The notes below the pieces were generated by a model that worked only from the letters and a program-made list of their open reading frames with translations, was not told the DNA's origin and ran no database searches. The position numbers and the translations under genes were made by a program. A DNA stretch of 24,194 bases from Nitrospirota bacterium (GTDB taxonomy: Bacteria > Nitrospirota > Thermodesulfovibrionia > Thermodesulfovibrionales > JdFR-85): the NCBI GenBank assembly GCA_013152195.1, contig JAADGU010000144.1, positions 1 through 24,194 of the forward strand, given 5' to 3'. Shown piece after piece: positions 7,788-15,454 of the stretch (its first letter is position 1; the number at the start of each line of letters is the position of its first letter).

Positions 7788-10124
7788 ATGACCCCGGCCC
7801 TGCCATATATATGCTTTATTTCAGGTGTCGGCGCCTTTTACCTGTATCAGTTTTTTCCCACTGCAGCCCTCTTTCTTTTCTCCCTCCTCTTCGCAGTCCT
7901 TTACAAAAACAACGGCCGGCACGCCTTTGTATATGCAGCCATAGTGCTTGTTGCCTTCAGCTATGCGCAGGTCAGATATGAACCTTCGCGGACAGAGCAA
8001 AACCAGTCCCGCATTACTCGCTCATCCAAGACAAGGGAACTGCAACCCTTTTCAGGCGTTGTCTCAGGACTGCCTGTTACTACAGAGCGCGGATACATTC
8101 AGGAGATTCAGCTCAGGTATCCGGAGGCAAGGCAAAAGACCTTTCTATCAGCAGACCGGCCCCTGATGCCCGGCTCACTTATTCAGGGGTTTGCCTACAT
8201 GAGCATCAAGGGGCCGCGCATAAATCCCGGAAGCCGGAACCGGAAGCCGGTCATGTTTCTGAAGACAGACGGCACCCTGCTATTGAGCATGGAAGACTCC
8301 ATCCAATGGTTTCCGCAGCGGCTGAGGTGGAAATTGTACAATTATTTCAGGGCAAACTTCAGCCCGGATGCAGCCTCCCTGCTGTCAGCCATAGTAATTG
8401 GTCACCGGGAAAGCAGCAACAATATGCTCTATGCCGCATATGCCAGGACAGGACTTGCCCATCTCATGAGCATATCGGGCACACACTTTGCCCTCTTTAC
8501 ACTTCTGGTCTTCTTTCTCCTCAGATATTCGGCAAGGTGGCTGCCCAACAGATGGCTTGTATGGCTGACTGCCAGGCTGAGTCTTGACGAGATTGCCGCA
8601 CTTCTGACCTTCCCGCTGATACTGCTCTATCTCCTCCTGTCAGGCGGCCGCATCCCTGCAATGAGGTCATTCCTCATGATAAACATATTCCTTCTGGGCC
8701 TGCTGATCGGCAGAAAAGGTCAGTGGCTTAACAGCCTCCTGCTTGCAGCTACTGTTATCCTCTTCTTAGACCCCGAATCCCTGAAAACCATCTCTTTTCA
8801 GCTCTCCTTCCTTGCCGTCTTCTTTATAGGCGTTACCCTGGAGACTTTTGAGGGGCATATTCGGCAGGAGAGGTTTAAGCCGGCATTGCAGAAATTTATG
8901 AGATTGATTTTAGTTACTGCAGGTGCATCTATTGGTACTTCAGCACTGGTTCTGTACTATTTCCATACCATCTCAACTCTCAGTATGCCTGCAAATCTGA
9001 TATTCACCCCTGTTATCTGTTTTTCGATCCTGCCTGCCGGCGTATTTGGAGGGATAATATATCTTGTAACAGGGTATTTTCCCCTCAAGGATATACTTCA
9101 GGGCATGGTGGATATTGTAAATTCCTCAGTTGGCTATATATCCGGGATTGACAATGCAGCCCTTTCCGTTGGGGCCTTTCCGGCGATAACCCTCCTCTTT
9201 ATCTATCCTGCAATATATTTTGCACTGAGGAAGAGGTGGCGATGGTTCATTTTGAGCACAACAGCCCTTGCAGCCACCATCATCCTGACCTTTATCTCTC
9301 TTGACAGAACCCTTCCAAAGGTAACATTTCTTGATGTTGCCCAGGGTGACGCAGCGGTGATTGAATCCTCAGACGGCAGGACCATTGTCGTGGACACCGG
9401 GTACACGGGAAGGGAAGTCATGGATTTTCTCAGGTACAAAGGCATAAAGGGGGTGGATGCCCTGGTCATAACCCACGCAGACAAAGACCATTCAGGCGGC
9501 CTGTGGAATCTGCTCAGCTCCGTTCCGGTTAAGGAGGTATGGGATAACGGACTTCTCAGGTACAGCCCGCAATTAGGGCAGGAGATTCTCCACAGAGAGA
9601 TAGAGGCCGGAGATATTCTGACCTCCGGTGAAAGCGGATTCCTCGCCCTTCATCCCCGGAAGGGTTATTACACCATTTCCGACGCTGAAGACAATAATTA
9701 CTCGCTGGTGTTGAGGTTTCAGGACAGAGACCTCAAGGTAATGTTTACAGGCGATATCGAGGCAGATGCAGAAGAGTCCATAATTGAACTCAAAAAATAT
9801 CTTCCAAGTGACGTGCTGAAGGTTGCACACCACGGCAGCAAGACATCAAGCACCAGGGCCTTCCTTGATTCAGTCAATCCCGGGGCAGCAATCATAAGTG
9901 TGGGGGCAGGAAACACTTACGGCCATCCCCACAGGGCAGCCCTGCAGAGACTCTCAGGCTTCAATCTCTTCAGAACAGACCTGAGCGGTGCAATCAGGGT
10001 GGGTGCAGACCCCGTAGAAGGGCTTGTGGTAAAGCGGTTCAGGGATTACAGGCTGAAGAGGGTATCAGGGCTGGGGACTCCGGAGGAGATAGATAATCTC
10101 AAAAGATTAATCCTTCTCTGGTAG
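7788..10124 (+). CDS. comEC: ComEC/Rec2 family DNA-uptake channel protein
   Basis: 778 aa inner-membrane protein with the full three-part ComEC order: N-terminal helices and an OB-like soluble domain (DUF4131 region, GVVSGLPVTTERG), a central Competence domain (from about residue 204: GHRESSNNMLYAAYARTGLAHLMSISGTHFALF, split here for reading) with many helices, and a C-terminal metallo-beta-lactamase domain beginning VTFLDVAQGDAAVI with ITHADKDHSGG (about 560-571), MFTGDIE, VAHHGSKTSS and THGHP-like NTYGHPH. In transformable bacteria it moves single-stranded DNA into the cytoplasm; the MBL domain probably degrades the non-transported strand. It begins 32 bases after glmM and may be read from the same transcript. 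Its last 26 bases overlap the converging gene 10099-10569. Confidence 0.93.
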   Translation: MTPALPYICFISGVGAFYLYQFFPTAALFLFSLLFAVLYKNNGRHAFVYAAIVLVAFSYAQVRYEPSRTEQNQSRITRSSKTRELQPFSGVVSGLPVTTERGYIQEIQLRYPEARQKTFLSADRPLMPGSLIQGFAYMSIKGPRINPGSRNRKPVMFLKTDGTLLLSMEDSIQWFPQRLRWKLYNYFRANFSPDAASLLSAIVIGHRESSNNMLYAAYARTGLAHLMSISGTHFALFTLLVFFLLRYSARWLPNRWLVWLTARLSLDEIAALLTFPLILLYLLLSGGRIPAMRSFLMINIFLLGLLIGRKGQWLNSLLLAATVILFLDPESLKTISFQLSFLAVFFIGVTLETFEGHIRQERFKPALQKFMRLILVTAGASIGTSALVLYYFHTISTLSMPANLIFTPVICFSILPAGVFGGIIYLVTGYFPLKDILQGMVDIVNSSVGYISGIDNAALSVGAFPAITLLFIYPAIYFALRKRWRWFILSTTALAATIILTFISLDRTLPKVTFLDVAQGDAAVIESSDGRTIVVDTGYTGREVMDFLRYKGIKGVDALVITHADKDHSGGLWNLLSSVPVKEVWDNGLLRYSPQLGQEILHREIEAGDILTSGESGFLALHPRKGYYTISDAEDNNYSLVLRFQDRDLKVMFTGDIEADAEESIIELKKYLPSDVLKVAHHGSKTSSTRAFLDSVNPGAAIISVGAGNTYGHPHRAALQRLSGFNLFRTDLSGAIRVGADPVEGLVVKRFRDYRLKRVSGLGTPEEIDNLKRLILLW

Positions 10125-10569
10125 GCAGGTAGGTCTCCACCACTCTCCACTTCATCCGCTCTTTTTTAAGTGTAAGAAAGACCGAATCATAGACCTCCTC
10201 TGTGCCGAGTATGTATTCCCTGTTGTTGTTTTTAATTCCAACAGCCTTGAGCAGGAACTTTGCCGTGGCCTTTCCGTCTTCAGAATCAAGATCAACGCGC
10301 AACCGCTTTAAATCAATCTCAATGGAATCGTAATCTTTAAATATCCGCTTCAGGGTCTCCTTAAGATAGAGGTATGAAAAGCCATATCTGTCCCTGTAAT
10401 TATAAGAGACCAGGCTCATCACCCCTGAAAGGTCCTTTTGCACTGCTGCCTCCCTGCCCTCTGAAACAAGCTTCCTGATCCTCTTTGCATCAGAAGGCAT
10501 CAGGAGATATATTGCAAGCGGGATGGTGAGCAGCAAGAGTAATATTATGACAGTTTTTCTGCTCATCAT
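10099..10569 (-). CDS. Membrane-anchored NTF2/SnoaL-like hypothetical protein
   Basis: 156 aa. An N-terminal hydrophobic segment (VIILLLLLTIPLAIYLL) without a lipobox Cys acts as signal or anchor, followed by a small soluble domain with AAVQKDLSGVMSLVSYNYRDRYGFS and ending VEDSVF-like strands (VYDSVFLTLKKERMKWRVVETYLP). The pattern of a helix pair then long beta strands resembles the NTF2-like (cystatin-like) fold of small lipid or ligand binding or assembly proteins. Function is unknown. Its ribosome site AGGAGA favours the second of two tandem ATGs (10566). Its 3' end overlaps comEC tail-to-tail by 26 bases. Confidence 0.7.
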   Translation of the reverse strand: MMSRKTVIILLLLLTIPLAIYLLMPSDAKRIRKLVSEGREAAVQKDLSGVMSLVSYNYRDRYGFSYLYLKETLKRIFKDYDSIEIDLKRLRVDLDSEDGKATAKFLLKAVGIKNNNREYILGTEEVYDSVFLTLKKERMKWRVVETYLPTREGLIF

Positions 10570-10652
10570 TCTCCTGAATTAATGATACGGCAATATTCCG
10601 TGTAACATCCCTGTCTTCAATGTCATGCATTTAACCAATGAAAACCAGCTAT

Positions 10653-10772
10653 TTACACACCCCCAGCCCCCTCTTTTTAGAGGGGAGTTGCATACTCTCC
10701 CTCCTCTCCTCGTTCCGCTCTTCCCTGCAGGGACTCTCCCCTCTATCAAGAGGGGATTAAGGGGTGTGTTCC
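10653..10772. repeat. Palindromic repeat element, copy 2 (ACACACCCC family, inverted relative to copy 1)
   Basis: Opens TTTACACACCCCCAGCCCCC and closes CCCCTCTATCAAGAGGGG then ATTAAGGGGTGTGTT. Terminal hairpins CCCTCTTTTTAGAGGG-like (about 10669-10685) and CCCCTCTATCAAGAGGGG-like (about 10738-10755) match those of the copy at 3091-3262, and the centre has CCTCGTTCCGCTC, the reverse complement of the shared core. About 120 bases, some 50 shorter than copy 1 in the middle. It occupies the centre of the 334-base gap 10570-10903, which holds no gene; the rest of that gap holds only the promoter at 10866-10874. Confidence 0.8.
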
Positions 10773-10865
10773 TCACAAGATTGACAAATACCGACCCTGC
10801 TCCTTAATAGCTTACAATAGCATATTGATATTGCAGATTCAAGATACTATGAAATGCGCTCTATC

Positions 10866-10874
10866 TGGTATAAT
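10866..10874 (+). promoter_or_regulatory. Extended -10 promoter before the flavin reductase gene
   Basis: TGGTATAAT (TATAAT at 10869-10874), a perfect -10 box with the extended TG, about 30 bases before the ATG at 10904. No good -35 box is seen at 16-18 bases, which fits extended -10 promoters. A GAGGAGATC ribosome site follows. Confidence 0.6.
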
Positions 10875-10903
10875 TTCAATAAAACGAAAAGAGGAGATCC
10901 GTC

Positions 10904-11482
10904 ATGAAAAAATCCTTAGGCCCAAAAACCATCATTTATCCAACCCCGGTTCTGGTCATAGGAAGCTATGACAGCAATGGCAGAGCCAATGCAATGACTG
11001 CATCCTGGGGAGGAATCTGCTGTTCTCAACCCCCCTGCATAGCCGTCTCCCTGAGAAAGGCTACCTGCACTTATGATAATCTGATGGAGCACAAGGCGTT
11101 TACCGTAAATATCCCCTCTGAGGACTACATCAGGGAAGCAGATTTTTTTGGAACAGTATCAGGGAAAAATGAGGACAAATTCTCCACTACCGGCCTTACT
11201 CCGGTGAAGAGTGACCTCGTTGATGCACCCTACATCCGGGAGTTTCCCCTCATCCTTGAGTGCAGGGTAATTCATACATTTGAGATAGGGCTCCATACCC
11301 AGTTTATCGGGGAGGTGATGGATCTCAAGATTGAGGAATCCGTACTCGGAGAAAACGGAGTCCCTGATATTGAAAAAGTAAAACCCGTTCTGTTTGCCCC
11401 TGAAAGCCGCACCTATTATGGTCTTGGCAACTTCCTCGGAAAGGCCTTTTCGATTGGAAAGAAATTGATAGGGGATAAATAA
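10904..11482 (+). CDS. Flavin reductase family protein (flavoredoxin-like)
   Basis: 192 aa FMN-binding split-barrel of the flavin reductase/flavoredoxin family. N-terminal IIYPTPVLVIGSYDSNGRANAMTASW is the typical FMN-binding start (split here: IIYPTPVLVIG then SYDSNGRANAMTASW), followed by CCSQPPCIAVSLRKATCTYDN, FTVNIPSED and ESRTYYGLG near the end. Flavoredoxins are small FMN proteins of anaerobes and sulfate reducers that carry electrons or bind flavin for partner enzymes; the donor and acceptor here are unknown. The family varies in function, including hydroxylase partner reductases. Monocistronic: its own extended -10 promoter lies upstream and the next promoter is at 11579. Its nearness to the sulfur genes is suggestive only. 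Confidence 0.88.
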   Translation: MKKSLGPKTIIYPTPVLVIGSYDSNGRANAMTASWGGICCSQPPCIAVSLRKATCTYDNLMEHKAFTVNIPSEDYIREADFFGTVSGKNEDKFSTTGLTPVKSDLVDAPYIREFPLILECRVIHTFEIGLHTQFIGEVMDLKIEESVLGENGVPDIEKVKPVLFAPESRTYYGLGNFLGKAFSIGKKLIGDK

Positions 11483-11523
11483 AAGAAAATAAACCCGGAG
11501 ACATGGAAGGAAAATATGGAAAG

Positions 11524-11560
11524 CACCGGATTCCAGCTTAAAAAATACCGGAATGACAGA
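11524..11560. repeat. REP-like palindrome remnant (GGATTCC...GGAATGAC)
   Basis: CACCGGATTCCAGC, an A-rich loop, then TACCGGAATGACAG: imperfect inverted arms (GATTCC/GGAATG) about 14 bases apart. The form is like dispersed GGATTCC-loop-GGAATGACA repeats of many genomes. It sits just upstream of the dsrH promoter and could end transcription from the flavin reductase gene. Single copy in this window, so repeat status is a guess. Confidence 0.35.
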
Positions 11561-11578
11561 TAGAAAAGCGGTTTTTTA

Positions 11579-11608
11579 TTGACAATACACCCCATTAATT
11601 GGTATAAA
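11579..11608 (+). promoter_or_regulatory. Sigma-70 promoter of the dsrH-dsrE-dsrF operon
   Basis: Perfect -35 TTGACA at 11579-11584, 18-base spacer, TATAAA at 11603-11608 preceded by TG (TGGTATAAA). The match is the best in the window. Expected start of transcription is about 11615, giving a leader of about 30 bases before the dsrH ATG at 11644. Confidence 0.75.
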
Positions 11609-11643
11609 GTATGGTTACAAAAATCTCAAGGAGGTGTAATATT

Positions 11644-11940
11644 ATGAGGCTTGCTGTATTTGTGAGTGAGTACAGGGAACCAGAGATGCTGGAAAGACTG
11701 AAGGCCGAAAAATTAGGAATAGTCCTGGTACAGAATGGGGTGTACCATGCAGCGCTTAAAAAAGATGGCAATGTATCCCCAGTTCTCTCAAAAGACGTGG
11801 AGTATTATGCACTCTCTGAAGACCTTCAATCCAGGGGGTTCTCAGACTCTGATGTTGTTGATAGCAAGATAAAGGTTATCAACTATGATGGTCTGGTTGA
11901 CCTTATCTTCAATGATTACGAAAAAACAATCTGGCTATAA
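11644..11940 (+). CDS. dsrH: DsrH/TusB-like sulfur relay subunit
   Basis: 98 aa. ATG 11644 is chosen over an upstream ATG at 11611 because AAGGAGGTG stands eight bases before it and 11611 is at the predicted transcription start. Family hallmarks of DsrH/TusB: IVLVQNGVYHAAL near residue 30, EYYALSEDLQSRGF in the middle, and the ending INYDGLVDLIFNDYEKTIWL (compare the usual I-DY--FV-L...W end). With DsrE and DsrF it should form a DsrEFH hexamer that receives sulfane sulfur and passes it to DsrC. No cysteine is present in the protein, so, as in E. coli TusB, it would be structural rather than a carrier itself. First gene of the operon; 10 bases before dsrE. Confidence 0.85.
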   Translation: MRLAVFVSEYREPEMLERLKAEKLGIVLVQNGVYHAALKKDGNVSPVLSKDVEYYALSEDLQSRGFSDSDVVDSKIKVINYDGLVDLIFNDYEKTIWL

Positions 11941-11950
11941 GGAGGAAATA

Positions 11951-12313
11951 ATGGGCAAGATTACAATAGGCTGTTTCTCATCACTCGTTGGTTCCATGTC
12001 CCTTGATTTCGCAATCAAGTTCTCTGACGCTGCTGTCAAGAAGGGACATGAGGTTGACCTCTGGCTTTCAGGTAACGGCACAATGCTTGGGAAAAAAGGG
12101 CAGAGCAAATTCAGGGATTACTCCTATCTGATGGATACGGTAATGGAGTTGATCAATAGCGGCAAATTCAAGATAACAAACTGCGAGGCCTGTGCAAAGG
12201 CAAGGGGCATCGGCAGGGAAGATACTGTCGAAGGCTTTGGTGTTGCAAGCATGGACTGGTATCTTGCAAGTGCCTTCAGCACAGACAGAATCCTGCACAT
12301 AGGAGGTGAATAA
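11951..12313 (+). CDS. dsrE: DsrE/TusD-like sulfur carrier subunit
   Basis: 120 aa with GGAGG before ATG 11951. DsrE-fold start (KITIGCFSSLVGSMSLDFAI) and the active-site segment ITNCEACAKARGI with Cys78 and Cys81; in DsrE/TusD the conserved Cys of this loop binds persulfide sulfur. C-terminal MDWYLASAFSTDRILHIGGE is usual for the family. Expected to be the catalytic subunit of the DsrEFH sulfur transferase in the cytoplasm, acting between TusA and DsrC. Its stop is one base before the dsrF ATG, and AGGAGGTG for dsrF lies inside its 3' end. Confidence 0.88.
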   Translation: MGKITIGCFSSLVGSMSLDFAIKFSDAAVKKGHEVDLWLSGNGTMLGKKGQSKFRDYSYLMDTVMELINSGKFKITNCEACAKARGIGREDTVEGFGVASMDWYLASAFSTDRILHIGGE

Positions 12314-12314
12314 G

Positions 12315-12728
12315 ATGGCTATAAAAAAGATTGCATTTATTGTTGAAAAACTTCCCTATAAGTCTGAAACCTCAAGGCTGGCCCTTACACATGCAATTGC
12401 CAGTCAGACGGTGGAGATTCATCTTGAGGACGGTGACAATGTCGAGCCGGTACTGGCCTTTGTCGGTGACGGGGTGCTGAACTGTCTCAAGAATCAGAAG
12501 GCACTCGATATATATGGTGTCTCAAGCCTTGAGGCGCATATAAAGAATGCCCTTCTGCTCGATCTCAGGGTGCTGGTCTGCAAGGAAGACCTTGAGGGTT
12601 TTGGACTCACTGAGGACTCAATCGTGATGGATGCCGAAGAGATTGGTGGCGAGGTCACCACCCAGGTAGTACCGTATGAAGAGATCCAGCAGGACCTTGA
12701 ATCAGCCGATCACCTGATGTTTTTCTAA
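12315..12728 (+). CDS. dsrF: DsrF/TusC-like sulfur relay subunit
   Basis: 137 aa, slightly longer than E. coli TusC. Features of DsrF/TusC: N-terminal KKIAFIVEKLPYKSETSRLAL, central LAFVGDGVLNCLKNQKALDIY (the DGV--L--GQ segment of TusC), VLVCKEDLEGFGL and the end VPYEEIQQDLESADHLMFF (TusC ends with D-IL-F). Cys57 and Cys89 are present. An insert HLEDGDNVEP near residues 36-45 is longer than in most TusC proteins. Third subunit of the presumed DsrEFH hexamer. Followed by a hairpin gap and tusA. Confidence 0.83.
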   Translation: MAIKKIAFIVEKLPYKSETSRLALTHAIASQTVEIHLEDGDNVEPVLAFVGDGVLNCLKNQKALDIYGVSSLEAHIKNALLLDLRVLVCKEDLEGFGLTEDSIVMDAEEIGGEVTTQVVPYEEIQQDLESADHLMFF

Positions 12729-12762
12729 AAAACATCTGACAGGTTCAATGAACACAAAAGAA

Positions 12763-12840
12763 TAAACCACTGAAGACACAGACAAGCAAGGGGCAACGTG
12801 GAATGTGTCTGCTGCTACTTCTCGGTGTCCTCAGTGGTTA
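12763..12840 (+). repeat. Long hairpin between dsrF and tusA
   Basis: Left arm TAAACCACTGAAGACAC (12763-12779) pairs with GTGTCCTCAGTGGTTA (12825-12840), 15 of 16 pairs plus one bulge, loop of 45 bases. No T-run follows, so it is not a standard terminator. The arms resemble dispersed ACCACTGAAGACACAGA-type repeats of other genomes. It may act as an RNA processing or stability element that separates dsrHEF and tusA output. Confidence 0.55.
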
Positions 12841-12876
12841 AGTTACTAAATACAACACACTATTAAGGAGGCTTTA

Positions 12877-13128
12877 ATGGCAGATTTAAAATCTATTGAA
12901 CCAGCTGCAACACTTGATGTGCTAGGCAGGGTTTGTCCGTATCCCCTGGTGCTCACAAAAAAGAAGCTTGAAAAACTGAACAGCGGCGAGGTACTGAAGG
13001 TAATTAGTGATGCTCAGGCATCAGTTGAAGACTCGATCCCAAAGTATTGCGAGAAACACGGCTACGAAATGGAGACTGTCAAGCTCGAGGACAAGGGATA
13101 CTGGGAGATATATATTCAGAAGAAGTAA
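12877..13128 (+). CDS. tusA: TusA-family sulfur carrier protein
   Basis: 83 aa with the SirA/TusA signature CPYPLVLTKKKL, Cys20 being the persulfide-bearing residue, and the usual C-terminal strand GYWEIYIQKK. TusA accepts sulfur from a cysteine desulfurase or rhodanese and donates it to DsrE/TusD. AAGGAGG lies before the ATG. A hairpin, but no clear promoter, separates it from dsrF, so it is likely the last gene of the same operon. The terminator at 13163-13197 follows. Confidence 0.92.
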   Translation: MADLKSIEPAATLDVLGRVCPYPLVLTKKKLEKLNSGEVLKVISDAQASVEDSIPKYCEKHGYEMETVKLEDKGYWEIYIQKK

Positions 13129-13162
13129 CTCTTACTGTAAAAAAACACTTTATGTTAATTAA

Positions 13163-13197
13163 AAAAAGGGGCCTCTTTAATCTGAAGGCCCCTTTTT
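13163..13197. terminator. Bidirectional Rho-independent terminator between tusA and the ferredoxin gene
   Basis: GGGGCC (13168-13173) pairs with GGCCCC (13187-13192), loop of 13 bases, flanked by an A-run on the left and a T-run on the right that also pair. The U-run is usable in either direction. It sits between the convergent tusA (+) and ferredoxin (-) genes and so closes both operons. Confidence 0.85.
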
Positions 13198-13224
13198 ATT
13201 ATTTGTTTTGGATTGTGAAATTAC

Positions 13225-13413
13225 TTACATCTCTGTAATGGTTATAGCTGCCGGAGGACAGACGCCAAGACAGCTCTCGCAATATACACACTCAGAACCG
13301 TTTACAGGGTCTGACTTACTTTCTCCGTTCATTTCAAAAACACCCTGAGGACAGATATTTATGCACTCCTCACAGGCCTCACACTTATCGTTATCAACGG
13401 CTACAATATACAA
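13225..13413 (-). CDS. Small 2[4Fe-4S] ferredoxin
   Basis: 62 aa with two four-Cys motifs, CEACEECINICP and CVYCESCLGVCP, ligating two [4Fe-4S] clusters. The start is TTG: AAGGAGGTG stands nine bases upstream and no ATG is available in frame. It is the last gene of the - strand dsr block, 84 bases after dsrP, with the bidirectional terminator behind it. Similar small ferredoxins accompany dsr genes in other sulfate reducers and could give electrons to DsrAB or DsrK, which is inferred from position. Confidence 0.9.
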   Translation of the reverse strand: MYIVAVDNDKCEACEECINICPQGVFEMNGESKSDPVNGSECVYCESCLGVCPPAAITITEM

Positions 13414-13497
13414 TCTACTTCACCTCCTTACTCGATTAATGATCTTATATGCCATAAATCAATGGCTGCCTCAACTATAATAACAAAATCTGCACCT

Positions 13498-14673
13498 TTA
13501 ATGTGTGTTGGAACCTGAGTCTATCTGCGCTTCCCTGACCGATATAGCCACCTTGTAAAGAACCGTAAGCACGAGTAACCCGATCGCCCAGACTCCAATG
13601 GTGATTATAGTTTCAGGCATTGTCGGCCAGTACTCTGTTACCCTCTCAAAAGGATTGGGAACAAAACCGCCAACGATTAATCCAAACCCCTTGTCAATCC
13701 ATAAGGAAATGAATACCGTTATACAGGCAAACGCGAGAATGGATTCATTTTTACGTGTATTAGGGTTAACCAGAAGAATAATAGCGACCACTGCAAGTAT
13801 CGTGGATAGCCACATCAAGGGGACTAACTTCCCAAACCCGTCCAGACCGGCATAGAGATACTCAAAGGAGGCCATATGACCGGGGATCTGGCTGTAGAAT
13901 GCGGTAAATACTTCTAATATGAGAAAGAATGTACTTGCTATCATGGCATAGGTGACGATCTTTCCCAGGGCCTGAATCGGCTCCTTTCCCGGGTCAAACT
14001 TTGTGAGCTTTCTCACTATCAGGGCCAGAATGATAAGTAATGCCGGGCCGGCTGCAAAGGCAGATGCAAGGAAACGGGCTGCCATAATAGCTGAAAGCCA
14101 GAAGGGCCTTCCAGGGAGTCCGGCATAAAGAAAGGCTGTGACGGTATGGATACTGATAGCCCAGGGGATTGACAGGTATATCAGGGGCTTTACCCATGCC
14201 GGCGGAGGGAGCTCTTTGCGATCAGCACCCAGAGTAGTCCAGCCAATTATGATATTGAGAAGCAGATAACCGTTCAGCACGATAGCGTCCCAGAACATTA
14301 CCGAATTGGGTGTCGGATGGAGCACCAGGTTCATCACCCTCATCGGCTGCCCCATATCTGCCATAATGAAGAGCATACACATCACCACAGCAGCAACAGC
14401 AAGAAACTCTCCGAGGATAAGGATCTTGCCGAATTTTTTAAAGTCATGCAGGTAATAGGGTATAACCAGCATCACCGCTGATGCCGCAACACCCACAAGA
14501 AATGTGAACTGACCTATGTAAAGACCCCACGAAACATCCCTGCTCATACCCGTTATACCCAGACCATATGCGAACTGGCGGAGGTAGAAGATAAAACCCA
14601 CCCCGATAACGGCAAGTAAAAAGAATATCCATCCCCAGTATCGTCGACTTCCAGTTAATGCCTTCTCAAGCAT
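13498..14673 (-). CDS. dsrP: DsrP, NrfD-like integral membrane subunit of DsrMKJOP
   Basis: About 391 aa with roughly ten transmembrane helices, no cofactor motif, the NrfD/PsrC-type quinone-interacting subunit. Starts YWGWIFFLLAVIGVGFIFYLRQF and holds WGLYIGQFTFLVG, typical of NrfD. AGGAGG (14682-14687) precedes three candidate starts (GTG 14682, ATG 14679, ATG 14673); ATG 14673 has the best spacing. It overlaps the dsrO stop by eight bases, so it is coupled. With DsrO and DsrJ it is the periplasm-linked module that exchanges electrons with menaquinone. Confidence 0.93.
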   Translation of the reverse strand: MLEKALTGSRRYWGWIFFLLAVIGVGFIFYLRQFAYGLGITGMSRDVSWGLYIGQFTFLVGVAASAVMLVIPYYLHDFKKFGKILILGEFLAVAAVVMCMLFIMADMGQPMRVMNLVLHPTPNSVMFWDAIVLNGYLLLNIIIGWTTLGADRKELPPPAWVKPLIYLSIPWAISIHTVTAFLYAGLPGRPFWLSAIMAARFLASAFAAGPALLIILALIVRKLTKFDPGKEPIQALGKIVTYAMIASTFFLILEVFTAFYSQIPGHMASFEYLYAGLDGFGKLVPLMWLSTILAVVAIILLVNPNTRKNESILAFACITVFISLWIDKGFGLIVGGFVPNPFERVTEYWPTMPETIITIGVWAIGLLVLTVLYKVAISVREAQIDSGSNTH

Positions 14674-15454
14674 CTTCATCACCTCCTATTATGTAAAACA
14701 CACTGGGCCGTGTTCCGAGTTCAGCCTTACGTATGGAATAGTTTGTACTCAGTATTTTTCTTACCTCTGAATTGGGGTCCGAGAGGTCACCGAAAGTCAA
14801 TGCCCCGTTGGATACCTCCACACAGGCAGGCTTGAGCCCTTCTGCAAGTCTCTCCACACAGAAGTTACACTTCTCCACCACACCCTTGGTCCTTGTAGGG
14901 AACTTCGGATTCAGACGCTTGATAAAAGGACGCGGGTCTCTCCAGTTGAAGCTCCTTGACCCAAAAGGACAGGCAGCCATACAGAACCTGCACCCGATAC
15001 AGCGATGGTAGTCCTGCGCAACTATGCCGTCTTTCCTCTTGAAAGTAGCCTTGGTCGGACAAACCCTCACACATGGTGGATTGTCGCAATGGTTACAAAA
15101 CAGAACGGCCTTCTTCTCCTGAACCCCCTCCGGAAGGTATTCGTTCTTCTGAAAGGGAAATACGTGCTCAAAAGTATCTGTCCATATCCATTTAACCTCG
15201 TCCTTCAGATTGCCGAAGTCCGGGACATTGTGAATACGATGACAAATATCTATTACCCTGTTGTAATCTTCTTCTGTTTTAAATTTCCTTAAATCAACAA
15301 CCATCGCCCACCTTTTTGCCGTAAGGCCCTTCGGAGAGGACATGTACTCTATAGCTTCAGCTCTATTCTTCCAGAGCAAATCAGTAGCCGAAAAGCCGAT
15401 CCCAAGGCTGGAAATCCCAGCTAATTTCAAGAAATCTCTCCTACTAATGCTCAT
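14666..15454 (-). CDS. dsrO: DsrO, periplasmic Tat-exported iron-sulfur subunit
   Basis: 262 aa. Starts MSISRRDFLKLAG, a twin-arginine signal; the ATG at 15454 is chosen over longer readings because GGAGG is directly upstream and because the Tat motif then stands at the N-terminus. Four-cluster ferredoxin domain like NrfC/DmsB: CNHCDNPPCVRVCP (120-132), CIGCRFCMAACP (152-163), CNFCVERLAEGLKPACVE (196-213). Delivers electrons between DsrJ and the membrane subunit DsrP. Its start overlaps the dsrJ stop by 11 bases, and it overlaps dsrP. Confidence 0.94.
   Translation of the reverse strand: MSISRRDFLKLAGISSLGIGFSATDLLWKNRAEAIEYMSSPKGLTAKRWAMVVDLRKFKTEEDYNRVIDICHRIHNVPDFGNLKDEVKWIWTDTFEHVFPFQKNEYLPEGVQEKKAVLFCNHCDNPPCVRVCPTKATFKRKDGIVAQDYHRCIGCRFCMAACPFGSRSFNWRDPRPFIKRLNPKFPTRTKGVVEKCNFCVERLAEGLKPACVEVSNGALTFGDLSDPNSEVRKILSTNYSIRKAELGTRPSVFYIIGGDEDA

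Noticed and set aside
10653..10807. Small open frames on both strands of the repeat at 10653-10772
   Set aside because: They only translate the palindromic repeat, which is non-coding in both copies.
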